Of a stretch of 64,000 nt of DNA, positions 60,819 through 64,000 are shown one piece after another; position 1 is the stretch's first letter, and every line of letters begins with the position of its first letter. Source of the DNA: Halorubrum sp. BOL3-1 (GTDB lineage: Archaea > Halobacteriota > Halobacteria > Halobacteriales > Haloferacaceae); the NCBI RefSeq assembly GCF_004114375.1, contig NZ_CP034692.1:2294001-2358000 (forward strand), read 5' to 3'. Both the position numbers and the translations under genes were made by a program. Under the pieces are notes generated by a model, which saw only the letters and a program-made list of their open reading frames with translations, made no database searches and had not been told where the DNA came from.

Positions 60819-61763
60819 TCACGTCGCCACCCCCTCGGCGAACTCCTCCCCGAACGCGATGTACACCGCGAGCGTCGGCAAGGCGGCGATGAACGCGCCC
60901 GCCATCCGGAGCGCGAAGTCTTGGCCTTCGAGCGACGTTCCCAGTCCGGCGAGGATCAACACGATCGGTGCGGCCGCGCTCGACTCCGTCTGGACCAACA
61001 CGAGCGTGAACAGGAGGTCGTTCCATATCTGGGTGAACTGGTAGATCAGGACTACTGCGAACATCGGTCCAGAAAGCGGGAGGACGATCCGACGGTAGAT
61101 GCGGCGAATGGACGCGCCGTCCAGCCGCGCCGCCTCGATCATCTCCTCGTTCATGTTCTTGTAGTACGACCGAAACAGAACGGTACAGATCGGCAGCCCG
61201 TAGGCCACGTGGGTGACGATCAGCTCGACGATCCCGACGTAGTCGCTGTTGATTCCGAGCGCCCACAGGAACCCGAGCGACTCCTGGAGCGGGACCATCG
61301 ACCAGAACTGTGAGAGCGGCACGAGCACGGCCTGGTAGGGTATGAAGATCCCGGCGACGAACAGCGCGAGGACCGGCGCCTTGTACCGCGGCTTCCAGTC
61401 CGACTGGGTGAGACCGTAGGCCGCAAAGCTCCCGAGCAGCGCCGAGATGATCGTCGCGGGAATCGCGTACAGCGCGCTGTTGATCAGCCCGCGTCCAAGC
61501 GCGTCGAACGCGGTCCGCCACTTTTCGAGAGTGAACGTGCTCGCCGTCGGCGGCGCGAACGGGAGCGACCCGCTGACGCCGCCGGACGTCTTGAACGAGG
61601 TGACGAGCCCAGACTCGATCGGGATCAGGAAGAACGTCAACACCCCGAGCAGGCCGAGATACAGGAGGGCCCGGTACCTGTCGACCTCGGACAACGCCCC
61701 CGCGGACGCGTCCGGACCCTTCGTCGATGCCGTTCCGCCGTCGGTTCGTGCGTTGTCGCTCAT
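60819..61763 (-). CDS. sugar ABC transporter permease, MalG type
   Basis: The 314-residue protein has six helices (first GLLGVLTFFLIPIESGLVTS) and the EAA loop EAARLDGASIRRIYRRIVLP that docks to the ATPase. The C-terminus is FIAALPTLAVYIAFGEEFAEG, as in MalG. A disordered charged N-terminus precedes helix 1. Its start overlaps the stop of the other permease by four bases. The 102-base gap to the ATPase gene holds nothing notable. Confidence 0.94.
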   Translation of the reverse strand: MSDNARTDGGTASTKGPDASAGALSEVDRYRALLYLGLLGVLTFFLIPIESGLVTSFKTSGGVSGSLPFAPPTASTFTLEKWRTAFDALGRGLINSALYAIPATIISALLGSFAAYGLTQSDWKPRYKAPVLALFVAGIFIPYQAVLVPLSQFWSMVPLQESLGFLWALGINSDYVGIVELIVTHVAYGLPICTVLFRSYYKNMNEEMIEAARLDGASIRRIYRRIVLPLSGPMFAVVLIYQFTQIWNDLLFTLVLVQTESSAAAPIVLILAGLGTSLEGQDFALRMAGAFIAALPTLAVYIAFGEEFAEGVAT

Positions 61764-62770
61764 AGGTTCCCCCGGTTGTACTGGTAGTAGAGGTACGGGC
61801 CGACGATACCGAGCGTCATCACGAACAGCGTGATGGCGATCGCCGACGCGTACGCCCAGTTCAGATTCGCGTACGCTTCACGCACCATCTTGGTCGCGAG
61901 AATGTCCGCCCCGTTCGGTGGCCGGTAGCCGCCGACCAGCGAGTAGAGGAAGTCGAACGCCTTCAACGCGAACACCATTAGGACGACGGATGCGCTGATC
62001 GTCGACCCCTTCAGCTGGGGGATGATCACGCGCCAGTACATCTTGACCGTTGAGGCCCCGTCGACCTTGGCCGCTTCGTAGTGTTCGTCCGGGATGGCGC
62101 GCAACCCCGCGAGGAACACGACCATCGCGTACCCGGCGAACTGCCACATCAAGGCGAACATGACCGCCCAGAGGACGATCTGCGGGTTCCCGATCCAGGC
62201 GACTCGGCCGAACCCGAGCGACGTGATCACGATGTTGATGACGCCGTTGTTGAAGTTGAACATCCACGCCCAAAACTGGGCGGTGACGACGAACGAGAGG
62301 CTCATCGGCAGGAGGTAGATCGTCCGGAAGGTGTTCTCGAACCGGATGTTCCGGTCGATCAGGATCGCGAGTCCGAGACCGAGCGCGAGCGTCACCAGCG
62401 TGAACCCCAAGAGGAGGATGAAGGTGTTTATCGCGGCGTCGACGAACCCGCTGTCCGCCAGCGCCTTGGTGTACATCTCGAAGTCGAGGTCGCTGTAGTT
62501 CGGCGTCCCGAAGCCGCGGAAGTCCGTCAGCGAGATCAGGAGGTTCCAGATGATCGCGCCGTAGACGAACAGCGCCACCAGCAGGAACGGCGGCAGCCAG
62601 AACTGTGACGACTCCACGAAGTCGCTGCCGAAGCGTTCGTTCAGTGCGGCCACGGGGCTGAATCCGGAGCCCTCTCGGCCTCGGGCGACGCTGTCGTCGG
62701 TGACGCCCCCGTCCGGAACCGCGTCGCCACTGTCGTCGCCGTTGTCTGTATTCCGTGTCATATCGGTCAT
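61760..62770 (-). CDS. sugar ABC transporter permease, MalF type
   Basis: The 336-residue protein has an N-terminal acidic tail and six helices (FWLPPFLLVALFVYGAIIWN, INTFILLLGFTLVTLALGLG, and others), with the EAA loop EAAKVDGASTVKMYWRVIIP. ATG at 62770; an alternative ATG three codons on is possible. The substrate-binding gene lies 44 bases upstream. Confidence 0.94.
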   Translation of the reverse strand: MTDMTRNTDNGDDSGDAVPDGGVTDDSVARGREGSGFSPVAALNERFGSDFVESSQFWLPPFLLVALFVYGAIIWNLLISLTDFRGFGTPNYSDLDFEMYTKALADSGFVDAAINTFILLLGFTLVTLALGLGLAILIDRNIRFENTFRTIYLLPMSLSFVVTAQFWAWMFNFNNGVINIVITSLGFGRVAWIGNPQIVLWAVMFALMWQFAGYAMVVFLAGLRAIPDEHYEAAKVDGASTVKMYWRVIIPQLKGSTISASVVLMVFALKAFDFLYSLVGGYRPPNGADILATKMVREAYANLNWAYASAIAITLFVMTLGIVGPYLYYQYNRGNL

Positions 62771-62814
62771 CGTGTGCCGAAACCGCCGAAATCCGGTCGC
62801 ATCGTGGACCGGAG

Positions 62815-64000
62815 TCAGTTGGAGACCGCGTCGACGAAGCCTTCCGTCGCGGCGTCGACGTTGTACGGTCCGGAGAACTCGCTGGAGACCACGTCGTTCA
62901 GTGCCGTCCTCGTCTCCGAGGAGACGCCGAGCCCGTGCTGGATGTTCGGCGGCCGCTCGTCGGCCTCGGCGAAGTCCTGTTGCGTTTCCTGGAGGAACGG
63001 CCCGAACTCACTTATATCGACGTCGGTTCGGGTCGGGATCGAGCCCTTAAACTGGTTGAAGGCGACCTGTGCCGCCTCGCTCCCGACGAACGCCATGAAC
63101 TTCTCCGTCGCGTCTGGAGTCGGGTTGCCCGAGGGGTAGAGGAACGAGTCGAAGTGGAGCATATACATGCCCTCCGAGCCGGGGTAAGTCTTGAATCCCC
63201 AGTCCTCGTTGTACGCGAAGTCCTCGGCGTTCCGGTAGGCGCCGGCCGCCCAGTTCCCCTGGTGGATGAACGCCGCGTTCCCTTCGGTGATGTTCTGGTT
63301 GGACTCGGTGAGTCCGATCGAGGCGGCGTCCTCGTTGATGTAGTTGCCGAGGATCTCCGCCAGCGACTCGAACGTTGCCCGAACGGCGGCCTCGTCGGGG
63401 TCCCCCTGAACGAAGTTCATGTACGCGTCGAAGCCCTCCTGTCCGAGCATGGTCGAGGAGAACAACTGGGTCGTCGTCCAGGTCCCGCTCGCGCCGTGGG
63501 TCATCGGGACCGCGTCCGTCTCGCTCTGGACGGTCTCCAGCGCGTCGATCAGCGCCGAGACGCTCGTCAGCGAGTCGGGGTCGACCCCCGCCTCCTCGAC
63601 GACCGACGTGTTGTAGAACAGGCAGTTCAGCCGGTGCGATCCAAGCGGGACCGCGCGGTACGCGCCGTTGTACTGGTGGAGGTCGACCGCCTCGTCGACC
63701 ATCACGTCCGCGAAGCCTTCGGACTCCCAGACGCTGTCGACTTCACCCAGGACGCCCTCGTAGCGCTGGAGGTTCGGGCCAGGCCAGTTGGCGAAGGAAC
63801 TCGGCGCGTCGTTGTTCTGGAGCCGGTTCGCGACGACCGCGTCGAGGTTCTGGTTGCCGCCGCCCCCGATGGGGTTGAACTCGTGTTCGACGTCCGGATA
63901 CTCCTCATCGAAGGCCGTGACGAGCGCCTCGGCGGCGCGCGCGCCGTCCCCACCGGTCCAGCCGTGGAGGACTTCGAGCGGGGCTCCGCCGTCGGAGCCG
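62815..64000 (-). CDS. sugar ABC substrate-binding protein, N-terminus outside window
   Basis: The frame is open to the right edge (395 codons), so signal peptide and lipobox are off the window. Visible parts: PLEVLHGWTGGDGARAAEAL, then FDEEYPDVEHEFNPIGGGGN, PLGSHRLNCLFYNTSVVEEA and KFMAFVGSEAAQVAFNQFKG. These are typical of family 1 (MalE/UgpB) solute-binding lipoproteins. It delivers the sugar to the permeases downstream; the exact sugar is not shown. Confidence 0.92.
   Translation of the reverse strand, partial: GSDGGAPLEVLHGWTGGDGARAAEALVTAFDEEYPDVEHEFNPIGGGGNQNLDAVVANRLQNNDAPSSFANWPGPNLQRYEGVLGEVDSVWESEGFADVMVDEAVDLHQYNGAYRAVPLGSHRLNCLFYNTSVVEEAGVDPDSLTSVSALIDALETVQSETDAVPMTHGASGTWTTTQLFSSTMLGQEGFDAYMNFVQGDPDEAAVRATFESLAEILGNYINEDAASIGLTESNQNITEGNAAFIHQGNWAAGAYRNAEDFAYNEDWGFKTYPGSEGMYMLHFDSFLYPSGNPTPDATEKFMAFVGSEAAQVAFNQFKGSIPTRTDVDISEFGPFLQETQQDFAEADERPPNIQHGLGVSSETRTALNDVVSSEFSGPYNVDAATEGFVDAVSN

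Overview
The window is a 64 kb piece of a haloarchaeal chromosome. It has very high GC, acidic proteins, GTG starts, GTGA/ATGA gene overlaps and TATA boxes 25-30 bases before leaderless starts. It also carries an archaeal MCM helicase, an archaeal pilin, a HalOD1 protein, and PheST/TyrS of archaeal type. A bacterial-type NAD-dependent DNA ligase and intein-bearing MCM fit a Halorubrum/Haloferax-like member of the Halobacteria; the genus is inference.

Layout. 1-5000: M29 aminopeptidase (cut by the left edge), a VapBC toxin-antitoxin pair, oligoendopeptidase PepF, RimI acetyltransferase and a frameshifted histidine-kinase remnant. 5016-10512: a TrmB regulator divergent from a secreted S-layer-type protein and an RND exporter. 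10540-16060: a tRNA-Arg(CCG) followed by two tandem integrated elements. Each is bounded by the 3' end of the tRNA gene and they share a 378-base left end and a 54-base right end, but they carry different cargo (NikR, nickel permease, a Doc toxin; versus a pentad-repeat protein and small hypotheticals). Neither encodes a recombinase. 16246-22955: SWIM protein, decayed genes, an AT-rich membrane protein with HELIH, a type IV pilin, small zinc-binding proteins, an SDR and a Gfo/Idh/MocA dehydrogenase. 23076-26341: pheS-pheT. 26464-30709: HalOD1 protein, an M48-like protein lacking its zinc motif, and a tightly overlapped MinD-like gene cluster that continues into mcm. 30710-36166: MCM with two large inteins. 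36267-46904: TRAM protein, Ski2-type helicase, an intergenic repeat block, a NucS-N/zinc-ribbon fusion, tyrS, DUF460 protein, site-2 protease with CBS domains, cupin, aspartoacylase-like and DUF309 proteins. 47071-47900: an orphan HATPase module and tRNA-Leu(CAA) followed by decayed tRNA copies. 47993-58247: PQQ-like lipoprotein, pyrG-guaAB-type nucleotide operon, glutaredoxin, amidohydrolase, ligA and an ABC exporter. 58437-64000: tRNA-Val(UAC), DUF192 and SHOCT proteins, and a sugar ABC uptake operon running off the right edge.

How it fits together. Most of the window is core housekeeping (translation, replication, CTP/GMP synthesis, sugar uptake). The accessory material concentrates at tRNA genes: all three tRNA genes here have an additional copy of their 3' end nearby, the usual scar of tRNA-targeting integration. 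The least explained parts are the two integrase-less tandem elements at tRNA-Arg, with their conserved micro-ORF plus hairpin module, and the second MCM intein, which carries extra helix-turn-helix units.
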